From NCBI GenBank assembly GCA_905181585.1, contig CAJIYG010000001.1, positions 62,001 through 126,000 of the forward strand: DNA of 64,000 nucleotides, written 5' to 3'. The notes below the pieces were generated by a model. It worked only from the letters and a program-made list of their open reading frames with translations, ran no database searches and was not told where the DNA came from. This stretch comes from an uncultured Flavobacteriales bacterium. Lineage in GTDB: Bacteria > Bacteroidota > Bacteroidia > Flavobacteriales > BACL11. Shown piece by piece: positions 17,513-26,869 of the stretch. The position numbers were made by a program, and so were the translations under genes. Numbering within the stretch: the first letter of the stretch is position 1; each line of letters opens with the position of its first letter.

Positions 17513-19278
17513 ATGAAAAGACTATTAGTTTATAATCATTATTTTTCTGACATTTCAATGTTTTTCTCAAGAAAGATGTTCGACAAATGATCATATCGAC
17601 ATATTAAATTCTAAATACCCACAATTTCTTGAAGCAAGGAAAAATGTAAATAACCAAACAAAAAATTGGGTTCAAAATAATTTAAATTCAAAGTCTTCAA
17701 CTATTATTACTATTCCTGTTGTTGTACATGTAGTCTGGAACACAAATCAAGAAAATATTACAGACCAACAAGTTTTTTCACAAATTGATGTTTTAAATGC
17801 CGACTTCAGAAGAACAAATATTGATGCAATTATGACTCCAAACGTTTGGAGTAATATTGCTGCAGATACTGAAATTGAATTTTGTTTAGCAACAGTAGAC
17901 CCAAATGGTGCATTTACCTCTGGAATTACTAGAACACAAACAAGTCAGACTTCATTCTCAATACAAACAGATAACATGAAATCATCATCTAGTGGCGGAA
18001 TAGATCCATGGGATCAAGATGATTATTTAAATATCTGGGTATGTGATCTTTCAGGTGGTATTCTTGGATATGCCACTCCACCATCAACCTTTAACAATCC
18101 AGATGACGGTGTTGTTATTGGATATAGGTACTTTGGAACATTAGGGACAGTTCAAGCCCCTTATAACAAAGGAAGAACTGCAACACATGAAGTAGGTCAT
18201 TGGCTCAATTTAGATCATGTTTGGGGTAATGGTGGGAATTGTGGAAGCGATAATGTTAATGATACTCCAACACAAGAAGAGGAAAACTATAGCTGTCCAG
18301 CATTCCCTCACAATGCAAATAGCTGTGGAACTTCTAACTCTGCTGGTGATATGTTTATGAATTACATGGACTATACAAATGATGCATGTATGAATCTTTT
18401 CACAATTGGACAAAAAACACGAATGACAGCAGCAATTAATCAATACCGTCCCAATCTTTTAAACCATAATTTATGTAGCAATACGCCTCCGGTTCCATCA
18501 TGGAATTGTCTAAATGGCAATTGTATTGACCCTCTAAATGGCAATGGCACATATCTCAGACATCAACAATTGTCTGGCAGCTTGCTTCTGCGCAGCAGGC
18601 ACACCACCTCTTTATGAAAATTTTCAATCTGGACTTCCTAACTGGTCAATAATAAATAACGATGCAGATGATACTTGGGAAATTACAAATAGCGCTGGAT
18701 TTAATAGTAACTCATCCATATACATAAACAATGCTGAATACTCCACTAACGGAGAGTATGATGACTTTATACTCCCTACACTAGATTTAACTTCTTACTC
18801 AAGCATCTATTTAACCTTTGACTATGCATATAGTTTATGGACCAATCCAAGCTCTAATCCTAACTGGTCTGATACACTACAAATTTATATATCAGAAGAT
18901 TGTGGTAATACATGGCAAAAGATTTGGGAAAAAGCAGGGCTTAACTTAGTTACAACTTCACCTACATACAATAGCTTTAGTTGGACGCCAAACAATAATA
19001 ATGATTGGAGCTCAGAAAACATTGATCTATCTAATTATACAAATCAAGATGATATAGCTATAAAATTTAGAAATGTTAACCAATATGAAAACAATTTATT
19101 TATTGACAATATTAATCTTTCAGAGAATAATACTTCTTTACAAAACATTTCTTCAAGTTCAAAAAAAGTTATAAAAATAATTGATCTATTTGGCAAAGTT
19201 CAATCAAAAACTACAAGCGGAATTTATTTATATATCTACGATGATTTTTCCACTGAGAAAAAAATAATTATTAAGTAA
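17513..19278 (+). pseudogene. Secreted M43-type zinc metalloprotease with T9SS-like C-terminus, two frameshifts
   Basis: The gene encodes a pappalysin-like (M43) metalloprotease exported through Sec and then probably T9SS. The start ATG at 17513 gives MKRLLVY, then a frame break. Removing one A near 17535 (TATAATC) restores a signal peptide running IIIFLTFQCFSQERC into the rest. The catalytic motif HEVGHWLNLDH (HExxHxxxxxH) and the Met-turn MNYMDYTND are intact. A second break lies in ACATATCTCAGAC near 18555. Removing one base joins NGNGTY to SDINNCL, the usual D-x-GNG-x-G-x-YS pattern. A beta-rich C-terminal region follows (YENFQSGLPNW), with a short sorting-like end (SGIYLYIYDDFSTEKKIIIK). 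Apart from the two shifts the frame is well preserved. Confidence 0.82.
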
Positions 19279-19281
19279 TTA

Positions 19282-20145
19282 TTATTTCCTATTCACCAAA
19301 AAGATAGCAAGTAAAATTATTAGAGTTCCAAAATAGTATTGCATGTGAATTTTTTCTCCATCAACAATACCCCAAAAAATTGCGACTATTGGTATTAGAT
19401 ATGTTACAGAAGATGCAAAAATAGCAGATGAGCTCTGTACAAGTTTATTAAAAATTACTAATGCTAATGCAGTTCCAATAACTGACAAAACACATATATA
19501 CATAAGTGCTAACAAGCCTTCAGGGCTACTGTAAACATTAATAAAGTCTGTAGAAAATATATAATATCCACAAAAAGGACCAAGTAATAAAAATGCTAAA
19601 GATGAAATAGAAACTGAATCTAAATCATATAAATAATTTTTAATGATATTAACGCTTGCAGCATAAAAAACAGTAGCTAAAATGATAAAGAAGACATAAA
19701 TATTTAAATCAATTTGTAAATCAGTAACTGAGCTAGACAAATAAATTGCTCCAATTAAACCAATTAAAATCCCTAATAAATTAGTTTTTCTAATTTGATT
19801 AGAAAAAAACAACCAGCCTAAAAACAAAGTAAAAAGTGGAGTTAGTGAGTTTAAAACTCCAACAAAAGAACTATCAAGAACAGTTTGAGCTTTGGTAAAT
19901 AGAAATGCAGGTATACCATTTCCAAGCAAAGCAGTAAGCACCAAAGGAAAAATATGCTTCTTTTTAATTTTTGTGAATGCTTTTATTAAAAAGGGAGAAA
20001 GAAAAATAAATGCAATAAATAATCTTAATGCGGCAACTTGAGTGTAAGAATAAACAATAAGACCTTTTTTCATTAAGATAAATGAACTACCCCAAATTAA
20101 AGCAAGAACAAATAATAAAAAATAATCTAAATAGTTTTTTTTCAT
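19282..20145 (-). CDS. DMT-superfamily (EamA) transporter
   Basis: This inner-membrane protein of about 287 aa has ten hydrophobic segments arranged as two EamA repeats. The first opens with FLLFVLALIWGSSFILMKKGL, a typical EamA signature with the WGSSF motif. The second begins near VFFIILATVFYAASVNI. The family includes exporters of amino acids, metabolites and drugs; the substrate is not predictable. I start at the ATG at 20145. A GTG at 20160 would overlap gldD. It is the last gene of an ssb-gldE-gldD-eamA run. Confidence 0.87.
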   Translation of the reverse strand: MKKNYLDYFLLFVLALIWGSSFILMKKGLIVYSYTQVAALRLFIAFIFLSPFLIKAFTKIKKKHIFPLVLTALLGNGIPAFLFTKAQTVLDSSFVGVLNSLTPLFTLFLGWLFFSNQIRKTNLLGILIGLIGAIYLSSSVTDLQIDLNIYVFFIILATVFYAASVNIIKNYLYDLDSVSISSLAFLLLGPFCGYYIFSTDFINVYSSPEGLLALMYICVLSVIGTALALVIFNKLVQSSSAIFASSVTYLIPIVAIFWGIVDGEKIHMQYYFGTLIILLAIFLVNRK

Positions 20146-20146
20146 A

Positions 20147-20689
20147 TTACCACTCAACACTTTCTATTAAAGAAACAATATCTTCCTTTAAAAAATCATT
20201 TACAGGCTTAATAGAATCATTAATTTCAGAATTAAAATACAAAGAACCTCTAAGGAAATGAGTTAGACTATCAGTTAAATAAAATTGTGTTGAAGTAGCT
20301 GTCATCCCCGAGTAATTATAAAGCATTCCAAACACGCTTTGGTCATAATTTAAATATACTTGCTCACTAATAGAATTAGCCTGCATATTATGCTTATATG
20401 CAAGTGATCTTGATTCTTCTATGTGAGAATACAAGTTATTATTTAAACTCACATATGTCAGATGCAAAGTGGCAGAAAAATCCTCAAATATTATATTTAT
20501 AAAATTCTCTTTCTCTCCAATTTTTAAATCTGAATAAGTTGGATAATCAAAACTTAAAGAAAATGATGACAGGTCAGTTTTTTGAAATTCTTTTTCAGGA
20601 AGATAAATTTTTACAAATGCTCTTGGCTTTGGTGTGTAGTTTGCTGAGCAAGAAAAACAAAATAAAAGAAAGAATATTTTATAATTCAT
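20147..20689 (-). CDS. gldD: Gliding motility lipoprotein GldD
   Basis: GldD is an essential gliding lipoprotein in Flavobacterium. The 180-aa protein begins MNYKIFFLLFCFSCSANYTPKPRAF. The lipobox cysteine is in FCFSC, and the YTPKPR motif directly after it is characteristic of GldD. The mature domain matches in length, with the DQSVFGMLYNYSGMTATSTQFYLTDS and FLRGSLYF segments conserved. It overlaps the end of gldE by 11 bases, the classic gldE-gldD order. Confidence 0.92.
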   Translation of the reverse strand: MNYKIFFLLFCFSCSANYTPKPRAFVKIYLPEKEFQKTDLSSFSLSFDYPTYSDLKIGEKENFINIIFEDFSATLHLTYVSLNNNLYSHIEESRSLAYKHNMQANSISEQVYLNYDQSVFGMLYNYSGMTATSTQFYLTDSLTHFLRGSLYFNSEINDSIKPVNDFLKEDIVSLIESVEW

Positions 20690-21995
20690 TTAATATGACT
20701 TTAATTCTTTTGATTCTACGCAAATCTACAGATTCAATTAAAAATGTAAATGGCTTAATCTCAATTTTATCTCCAATTAGTGGAATTTTTCCTGTCACCT
20801 CAAGTATTAATCCTGCCAATGAATCTGACTCCCCCTTAACATCATCAAATGAACCTAAATCTCCATTTATAATTTTGAGAAAATCAATAAGCGAAGTCTT
20901 TCCTTCAAAAATATAATTATTAGAATCTAGTTTAGAATATTTTGTATCATCATTATCAAATTCATCATTAATTTCACCAACAATTTCTTCTAAAATATCT
21001 TCAAGGGTTACAATACCTGATGCACCACCATACTCATCAACTACAATAGCAATATGATGCTTTTTTGCTTGAAACTCTTTAAGCAAAACATTGATCATTT
21101 TAGTTTCTGGAACAAAAATTGGAGGTCTACATAACTCAATCCAATTAAAATCATCATTCATTTCGAGAAAAGGAATTAAATCTTTAATATATAAGATACC
21201 TAAAACATTATCAAACTGAGTATCGAATATAGGAATTCTAGAGTAACCAGATGAAATAACAACTTTCAATACATTAGAAAACAACTCATTTTTTTCTAAT
21301 GCTATAACATCAACTCTTGATTTCATAATTTCCTTAACATCTGTATTACCAAACTCAACAATACTTCTTAAAATCTTTTGTTCATTTGATGTTGATGTTG
21401 TTAGGTCTAGAGCTTTAGAAATTTCATCTACATTAATGTCTGATTTCTTATCTTCTAATTTTTTTTCTATAATTTTAGTTGTAGATACTAATAAAAGACT
21501 TAAAGGATAGAAAACTATATTTAAAATATAAAGTGGGAAACTCATAAACAAACTAAACTTTACTGGCTTTTGATTAGAATATAACTTTGGAGTAATCTCC
21601 CCAAAAAAAACAAGAATAGATGTTATAATAATTACTTGAAAAATAAATTCAAGATTTGAGCCATCAGGAAATTGAATTAAAATACTTGTTAAGTACGAGG
21701 CAAGAATTACAATAGATACATTAATAAAATTATTTACAATTAAGATAGTGGCTAAAAGAGAGTTTGGATTTTTTAAGAGTTTTAGAATATACTTATTCTT
21801 TTTCTTTGATTTTTTTAGCTCATCAATTTCTGATATTTCTAATGCAAAAAAAGCAACTTCTGCTCCTGAAATTAAAGCAGAGCAAATAATTAGAATAAAA
21901 ATAATTAAAACTAAGAAATAACTCTCAATGCTCAAAGAATTTAATTCTATGCCTGACAATAAATTTAAAAATAAGGGTAAAGGGTCGTCTATCAA
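20679..21995 (-). CDS. gldE: Gliding motility-associated protein GldE (HlyC/CorC family)
   Basis: The 438-aa membrane protein consists of an N-terminal CNNM/DUF21 transmembrane domain (to about residue 190, with SALISGAEVAFFAL), a CBS-pair domain (about 215-335, RIPIFDTQFDNVLGILYIKDL) and a C-terminal CorC/HlyC domain. Conservation of DEYGGASGIVTLEDILEEIVGEI is typical. Its place immediately before gldD identifies it as gldE rather than a generic magnesium/cobalt efflux protein. The start codon is TTG at 21995, since a stop lies two codons upstream in frame. A second paralog of the same family is at 51990-53243. Confidence 0.9.
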   Translation of the reverse strand: MIDDPLPLFLNLLSGIELNSLSIESYFLVLIIFILIICSALISGAEVAFFALEISEIDELKKSKKKNKYILKLLKNPNSLLATILIVNNFINVSIVILASYLTSILIQFPDGSNLEFIFQVIIITSILVFFGEITPKLYSNQKPVKFSLFMSFPLYILNIVFYPLSLLLVSTTKIIEKKLEDKKSDINVDEISKALDLTTSTSNEQKILRSIVEFGNTDVKEIMKSRVDVIALEKNELFSNVLKVVISSGYSRIPIFDTQFDNVLGILYIKDLIPFLEMNDDFNWIELCRPPIFVPETKMINVLLKEFQAKKHHIAIVVDEYGGASGIVTLEDILEEIVGEINDEFDNDDTKYSKLDSNNYIFEGKTSLIDFLKIINGDLGSFDDVKGESDSLAGLILEVTGKIPLIGDKIEIKPFTFLIESVDLRRIKRIKVILNEL

Positions 21996-22005
21996 TTTTT
22001 AAAAT

Positions 22006-22386
22006 TTAAAATGGGAGATCATTAAGAGAATTATCTGACTCATCTACACCATTATTAGATTTTGAAAGCATGTTCATCTTATCTGCCATTATTTCTGTCT
22101 TGTATCTAGTTATATTTTCTTTATCAACCCATTTACTTGTCCGAATTTTACCCTCAATATAGACACTTGATCCTTTTTCTAAATACTTCTCAGCAACTTC
22201 AGCAAGACCTCTCCAAAGAACAACGTCATGCCACTCGGTTTGACTAACACGGTCACCATTTTTATTTTTATAATTTTCTGTTGTGGCTAGAGAAATATTA
22301 GCTACAGCAATACCTGAGTCAAGATACCTTACTTCAGGATCTTTTCCTAAATTCCCTACTAAAATCACTTTATTTACTCCAGACAA
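22006..22386 (-). CDS. ssb: Single-stranded DNA-binding protein
   Basis: The 126-aa protein has one OB fold ([25 protein letters not shown], then [18 protein letters not shown] and [15 protein letters not shown]). The acidic tail ends in DLPF, the peptide by which SSB recruits replication and repair proteins. It acts in replication, recombination and repair. It is the first gene of ssb-gldE-gldD-eamA and sits just downstream of mutY on the same strand. Confidence 0.96.
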   Translation of the reverse strand: MSGVNKVILVGNLGKDPEVRYLDSGIAVANISLATTENYKNKNGDRVSQTEWHDVVLWRGLAEVAEKYLEKGSSVYIEGKIRTSKWVDKENITRYKTEIMADKMNMLSKSNNGVDESDNSLNDLPF

Positions 22387-22404
22387 TTGCTTTATTTATA
22401 TAAA

Positions 22405-22412
22405 CAAATGTA
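22405..22412 (-). promoter_or_regulatory. Possible -7 element for ssb-gldE-gldD-eamA
   Basis: TACATTTG on the minus strand (22412-22405) matches TAnnTTTG, and the ssb ATG lies 18 nt downstream. No TTG sits at the 20-nt distance, so this is a partial match only. Confidence 0.4.
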
Positions 22413-22419
22413 CTAAAAA

Positions 22420-23463
22420 TTAGATAATATAATTTGATGTTAAATAATTGTCTATTAATTTAGAAAGGGGCAGATCAGAAATTTTATTAGTCTGGAATTT
22501 CATGAAATTTTTTAATTTAATATCATCAGATTTTATTTGCCAAAAAATAACACTTAGCTTCTGATGTGTTAACTTATGAATAAAAGGAGATGACACTGAT
22601 GAAATAGTATATTCACAGTTTTTAAATAAATTTATCCAATTATTTGAAATAAGCACTTTATCATTTGAAATATTTTTATCAAATTCTAAAAATGGAAATT
22701 GATATAGTCCAGACCAAATACCTTCATTTTTTTTTCGAAGAAAAACTTTATCTTTATTATTAATAATTAAGTAATGAATAAATCTATTTTTAATTTTTAT
22801 CTTTTTCTTTTTTCTTGGTAAGACACCAACCTTATTAGCATGAAGAGCAAAACAATTTTCATTAAAACAGCAATTAGAACACAATGGTAATTTAGGCTTG
22901 CATAGCAAAGCGCCAAACTCCATTATCGCCTGATTATGAGTAGCGTAGTCGTGTTTAGGGAGCATTTCTAAAGCAATATTGTAAAACTTTTGAAAGCCTG
23001 GACCTGTATCAAATTCAGATTCTACACCAAAAACCCTTGACAACACTCTAATAACATTACCATCTACAACAGGATAAGATAAATTAAATGCAAAAGATGA
23101 AATTGCAGCGGCAGTATAAACACCAACACCTTTTAATGAAAGAATGTCGTTGTAATTATTAGGAAAAACACCATTATAATTATCTCTTATATATTTTGCA
23201 GTAAAATGCAGATTTCTAGCTCTAGAATAATAACCTAGTCCTTGCCACAGCTTCAAAACTTTATCTTCCTCTGAGTTTGCTAAATCTAAAATATTAGGAA
23301 AATTTTTAAGAAATTTAAGATAATAAGGCATTCCTTGGCTTACCTTAGTTTGCTGCAAAATAATTTCAGATAACCAAATCTTATAAGGATCTTTAGTGTT
23401 TCTCCAAGGAAGGTCTCTCTTAGAAATATTATACCAAGCAATTAAATTTTCAGAAAATCTCAT
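22420..23463 (-). CDS. mutY: Adenine DNA glycosylase MutY
   Basis: MutY removes adenine mispaired with 8-oxoguanine. The 347-aa protein has the catalytic glutamate in WLSEIILQQTKV, the helix-hairpin-helix LSLKGVGVYTAAAI and the aspartate region in PVVDGNVIRV. Its [4Fe-4S] cluster motif is C-x6-C-x2-C-x5-C in CKPKLPLCSNCCFNENC. A C-terminal NUDIX-like domain for 8-oxoG recognition begins near residue 228 (HYLIINNKDKVFLRKK). All hallmarks are present. It lies upstream of ssb and is divergent from the HU gene. Confidence 0.96.
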   Translation of the reverse strand: MRFSENLIAWYNISKRDLPWRNTKDPYKIWLSEIILQQTKVSQGMPYYLKFLKNFPNILDLANSEEDKVLKLWQGLGYYSRARNLHFTAKYIRDNYNGVFPNNYNDILSLKGVGVYTAAAISSFAFNLSYPVVDGNVIRVLSRVFGVESEFDTGPGFQKFYNIALEMLPKHDYATHNQAIMEFGALLCKPKLPLCSNCCFNENCFALHANKVGVLPRKKKKIKIKNRFIHYLIINNKDKVFLRKKNEGIWSGLYQFPFLEFDKNISNDKVLISNNWINLFKNCEYTISSVSSPFIHKLTHQKLSVIFWQIKSDDIKLKNFMKFQTNKISDLPLSKLIDNYLTSNYII

Positions 23464-23527
23464 AATAATTTATTAAAATAGCAAAAAAAGAAAACAATGA
23501 ATAGGATATTTGAGACATAAAAATTAA

Positions 23528-23535
23528 TATATTTG
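23528..23535 (+). promoter_or_regulatory. Possible -7 element for the HU gene
   Basis: TATATTTG matches TAnnTTTG about 39 nt before the HU ATG. The nearest upstream TTG (23510-23512) is only 15 nt away, shorter than at other promoters here. The leader contains a 16-bp A/T palindrome at 23543-23558. Confidence 0.4.
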
Positions 23536-23574
23536 CAAACTCAAATTTAATTAAATTTTTAAAAGATTAATAGA

Positions 23575-23859
23575 ATGACGAAAGCAGAAGTAGTTAGTAA
23601 AATAGCAGCGTTAACAGGAGTTGAAAAGATTACAACTTTAACTATAGTAGAAGCATTCATGAATGAGGTAAAGAACTCTGTATCAAATAACGAATCAGTT
23701 TTCTTAAGGGGTTTTGGAACATTTAAAGCAAAGAAAAGAGCTCAAAAAACTGGTAGAAATATCAAAAAAAATACTACCATTATAATTCCAGAACACCATA
23801 TCCCGTCATTCAAACCTGCAAAAGTATTTTTGCATCAAGTAAAAGATAAAGTAAAATAA
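23575..23859 (+). CDS. HU/IHF family DNA-binding protein
   Basis: This nucleoid-associated histone-like protein has 94 aa. It starts MTKAEVVSKIAALTGV, has a dimerisation helix EAFMNEVKNSVSNNESVFLRGFGTF and ends with the DNA-binding arm (KTTxxIPEHHIPSFKPAK type, here TTIIIPEHHIPSFKPAK). The conserved proline at the arm tip is replaced by a sequence more like IHF-type subunits of Bacteroidota, and GFGTFKAKKRAQKTGRN is standard. It precedes the 29-aa basic protein gene and rng, an order often seen in Flavobacteriia. Confidence 0.93.
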   Translation: MTKAEVVSKIAALTGVEKITTLTIVEAFMNEVKNSVSNNESVFLRGFGTFKAKKRAQKTGRNIKKNTTIIIPEHHIPSFKPAKVFLHQVKDKVK

Positions 23860-23895
23860 ACTTTTTTTTAAAAGAAGTTAATAAAAATATTAGAG

Positions 23896-23985
23896 ATGTC
23901 AGGAGCTAAGAAAAAGAAAAGATTAAAAATTGCTACACACAAGCGTAAAAAACGCTCACGTAAAAACAGACATAAGAACAAGTAA
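23896..23985 (+). CDS. Very small highly basic protein (29 aa), possible ribosome-associated protein
   Basis: An ATG at 23896 opens a 29-codon frame: MSGAKKKKRLKIATHKRK followed by KRSRKNRHKNK and a stop. Eighteen of 29 residues are Lys, Arg or His, with no acidic residue. This composition is typical of tiny ribosomal proteins. It sits 36 nt after HU and 37 nt before rng, on the same strand. Bacteroidota commonly carry a similar basic mini-gene at this spot, to my recollection. I infer binding to ribosomal RNA; the function is not established here. A perfect hairpin overlaps its stop codon. Confidence 0.7.
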   Translation: MSGAKKKKRLKIATHKRKKRSRKNRHKNK

Positions 23986-23995
23986 ACTACTTGTT
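23977..23995 (+). promoter_or_regulatory. RNA hairpin over the stop codon of the 29-aa gene
   Basis: Arms aacaagta (23977-23984) and tacttgtt (23988-23995) are perfectly complementary with a 3-nt loop and include the TAA stop. There is no strong U-run after it, so it may be an attenuator or RNA-processing site before rng rather than a full terminator. Confidence 0.45.
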
Positions 23996-24022
23996 ATTCT
24001 GTTTTAATCAGAAAAATACGCC

Positions 24023-25561
24023 ATGAAATTCGACCTAATAATCGACTCAAGGCCTTCTGAAGTAGTAATTGCTCTTCTATGTGATGGTCAATTAATTGAA
24101 CTTCACAAGCAAAAGCACGATAATAACTTTTCAGTAGGTGATATATATTTAGGGAAAACTAAAAAAGTTGTTCCCGGTTTAAATGCAGCATTTGTAAACG
24201 TTGGTTATGAAAAAGATGGTTTTCTTCATTATCTAGACTTAGGAAGTGATGTACACTCACTTAAAAAATTCACTGAAAAAGCTATATCAAATAAGTTAAA
24301 TACTGCTTCACTCAAAAACTTTAAGCTAGAGAAGAAAATTGAGAAAGATGGTAAAATAGGAGAAACACTCAAATCTGGTGATCACTTATTACTTCAGATA
24401 TCAAAAGAGCCAATTTCAACTAAAGGACCAAGATTAACTACTGAAATATCACTAGCAGGAAGATATATGGTTTTAATTCCTTTTTCAGACAGAGTATCCA
24501 TTTCTCAAAAAATTGGAGACAATGCTGAAAAATCTAGACTAAAAAATCTTATCAGAAGCATAAAGCCCCATGGCTTTGGAGTAATCATCAGAACAGTTGC
24601 CAAAGGCAAAAAAGTTGCAGAACTAGATAAAGACCTTAAAAATCTTTATAAAAAATGGCAAACAATTAGTAAAAAACTTAAAGGTGAAAAAGCGCCAACA
24701 AAAATTCTTGGTGAACTTAATAGAGCCTCAGCAATTTTAAGAGACTTACTAGATGCAAAATTTAATAATATCATTGTAAATAATAAAGAAATCCAGCAAG
24801 AACTTAAGGACTATCTTGCTAGAATCTCTGATGACGAAGAATTAAAAGTTAAACTTTATAATGGAGAAATACCAATATTTCAAAAGTATAACATAACAAA
24901 ACAAATAAAAGGATCTTTTGGACAGGCAGTTACAATGAAAAACGGAACTTATCTAGTTATTGAACATACTGAAGCCTTACATGTTATAGATGTAAATAGT
25001 GGTAAAAAAGTTGATGCTAAGAAAAATCAAGAAGAAAATGCACTTGATGTAAATCTTGAATCAGCAAAAGAAGTAGCTCGACAATTAAGACTCAGAGATA
25101 TGGGCGGAATAATTGTTGTAGATTTTATTGATTTAAAATCTGACAAAAACCGTAAACTTCTATTTGAATGTCTAAAACAGGCTATGAGTACTGATAAGGC
25201 AAAACATAATATTTTACCTCCTACTAAATTTGGTTTAATACAGATCACGCGTCAAAGAGTTAGACCAGCAATGACAATTGACACAAAAGAAAAGTGTCCA
25301 ATGTGTAGCGGCAAAGGAGATATAAATTCTAGTTTATTACTAATAGATCAAATTGAACATAAGGTTGCTAATCTTACAGAATTTGAAAGTAATAAAATAG
25401 ATATAACTACTCATCCTTTTGTTGCAAGTCATTTAAACAAAGGCTGGCTCTTCAACTCAATTAGATACAAATGGTCTAAAAAGTTTAATAAAAAAATTAA
25501 TGTTATAGGCGATGAAAGATTACATCTTCTCCAATATAGTATAGTCAAAAAAGATTCCTAA
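24023..25561 (+). CDS. rng: Ribonuclease G/E family endoribonuclease
   Basis: This endonuclease processes rRNA and mRNA. In the 512-aa protein an N-terminal S1-like domain (VGDIYLGKTKKVVPGLNAAFVNVG, GFLHYLDLG) leads into the RNase E/G catalytic fold. The two metal-binding aspartates lie in VIDVNSG and IVVDFIDL. The zinc-link motif CPMCSGKG follows, allowing dimer pairing. There is no long degradosome-scaffold tail, so the protein is RNase G-sized. It is last in the HU, 29-aa protein, rng run and converges on the MFS gene with a four-base overlap. Confidence 0.95.
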   Translation: MKFDLIIDSRPSEVVIALLCDGQLIELHKQKHDNNFSVGDIYLGKTKKVVPGLNAAFVNVGYEKDGFLHYLDLGSDVHSLKKFTEKAISNKLNTASLKNFKLEKKIEKDGKIGETLKSGDHLLLQISKEPISTKGPRLTTEISLAGRYMVLIPFSDRVSISQKIGDNAEKSRLKNLIRSIKPHGFGVIIRTVAKGKKVAELDKDLKNLYKKWQTISKKLKGEKAPTKILGELNRASAILRDLLDAKFNNIIVNNKEIQQELKDYLARISDDEELKVKLYNGEIPIFQKYNITKQIKGSFGQAVTMKNGTYLVIEHTEALHVIDVNSGKKVDAKKNQEENALDVNLESAKEVARQLRLRDMGGIIVVDFIDLKSDKNRKLLFECLKQAMSTDKAKHNILPPTKFGLIQITRQRVRPAMTIDTKEKCPMCSGKGDINSSLLLIDQIEHKVANLTEFESNKIDITTHPFVASHLNKGWLFNSIRYKWSKKFNKKINVIGDERLHLLQYSIVKKDS

Positions 25562-26824
25562 TTTTTAACCTTTTTCAGATAAGTAATATATAGCACAATA
25601 CTGGATAAAAGCATTAAGATTGTCCCAATAAAATAAGCCCATCTAATATTGTCTGAAAAGTTAAAAAAATTTAATGAAAAGAGGGAAATTAAAAACATCC
25701 TCATAACAATATTTAGTGAACTAAAAACAGAAGTTACTCTCCCTATTAAGTTATTAGGCACATTATTAAACAAATATGTTGTTCTTACAATTCTAACACC
25801 CGCATTCGTAATCCCTAGAACTAGATTTCCTAAAAAGAATACCCAAAGGAATTTATAAAATGTCATTGATAAAAAAGCTATAGCGACCAAAAGCATTAAA
25901 AAGATAACACTTAAAAATGGATTGATATCTTTAAGAAGACGAAGAATTAAAACTCCAGAAAAAATTGCTCCTAATGAATAGTAAATTTCAGAAGAGGCAT
26001 AAACATTTCCCTCAGCTGATAAAAAGTCATGCACATATGAAGGTAAAACAACATGAAGTTCAACTAGAGTAAAGGCAAAGAGCATATATGAGACTAATCC
26101 GAAAATAAATATAATTCTATTTTCATTTAAATATGAAATACCCATTTTCAACCTATTCCATAAATTACTTTTATGTATTTCTTCTTTAACAACAGGAGTG
26201 TATTTAATTAATGAAAATATTCCAATTACAAATAAATATGTAATAGCATCCATAAGAAAAATTTCATAGATATCCCATTTTGGGATATTAAATGGTAATT
26301 GAAGATTAACACCAGCTAATTCAAGAGATTTGTCAGTAGTACCTGTTAAAAGTAAAGCAGCAAAAGCACCAGCCAAAACGCTTGTTGCCTGACCCTGAAC
26401 TTCTATATAAGAATTTAACTTTCCATATTTTTCTTTTTCTGTAATTTCTTGCCCGAATGCATATAAGGTAGGGTAATGAATATTATAATTAAAAATAGTA
26501 ACAGCAAAAACAAAAAATACAAGGAAATTTGGGAGAGAAGAATAAATAAATCCATAAAAAGCAATAGAACCAATTAATGAACCACAAACTAAATTAGTAA
26601 TGAATAAAAATATTTTTTCTTGAGTATCTATCAATTAATGCTCCCGCATATAAGCCCCAAAAAAGTGTTAAAAAAGTAATAATAATATACCCAAAGGCAA
26701 AATATTCAGATTGTTCAACGATTTCAATAAAATACCAAGGAATTGCAATCATACTTATCCCTTGAGCAAAACCAGAAATGATATTTGACAAAAAAAGTAA
26801 GTAAATTGCTTGTTTATTTTTCAC
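25558..26824 (-). pseudogene. Major facilitator superfamily transporter, one frameshift
   Basis: Two frames join to give a 12-helix MFS permease of about 420 aa. The first frame begins near 26824 (GTG) with KNKQAIYLLFLSNIISGFAQGISM and carries the loop 2-3 motif GALIDRYSRKN. It then runs out at 26594. The second frame continues from IFLFITNLVCGS. Removing one base from the six-A run (minus strand; about 26604-26613) restores RYSRKIFLFI. The rest, with FALxFGQEITEKEKYGKLNSYIEV and PNNLIGRVTSVFSSLNIVMRM, resembles macrolide-efflux-like MFS proteins; the substrate is unknown. One error in a homopolymer is a likely cause. Confidence 0.8.
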
Positions 26825-26828
26825 GGCG

Positions 26829-26836
26829 CAAAAGTA
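26829..26836 (-). promoter_or_regulatory. Possible -7 element for the MFS gene
   Basis: TACTTTTG (26836-26829, minus strand) matches TAnnTTTG but lies only four bases from the GTG start and has no correctly spaced TTG. Transcription would start at or inside the first codons. Confidence 0.3.
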
Positions 26837-26856
26837 TAATTATAAATAAGAATATT

Positions 26857-26864
26857 TAACTTTG
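26857..26864 (+). promoter_or_regulatory. Possible -7 element for recX-prfB
   Basis: TAACTTTG matches TAnnTTTG and ends five bases before the first recX ATG (26870), which would make the mRNA almost leaderless or favour the in-frame ATG at 26882. No spaced TTG is present. Confidence 0.35.
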
Positions 26865-26869
26865 AATCA

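Noticed and set aside
25027..25248. Antisense open frame inside rng
   Set aside because: It is a shadow of the rng frame with no independent features. The same applies to the many antisense and out-of-frame openings within recQ, mfd, purH and mrdA.
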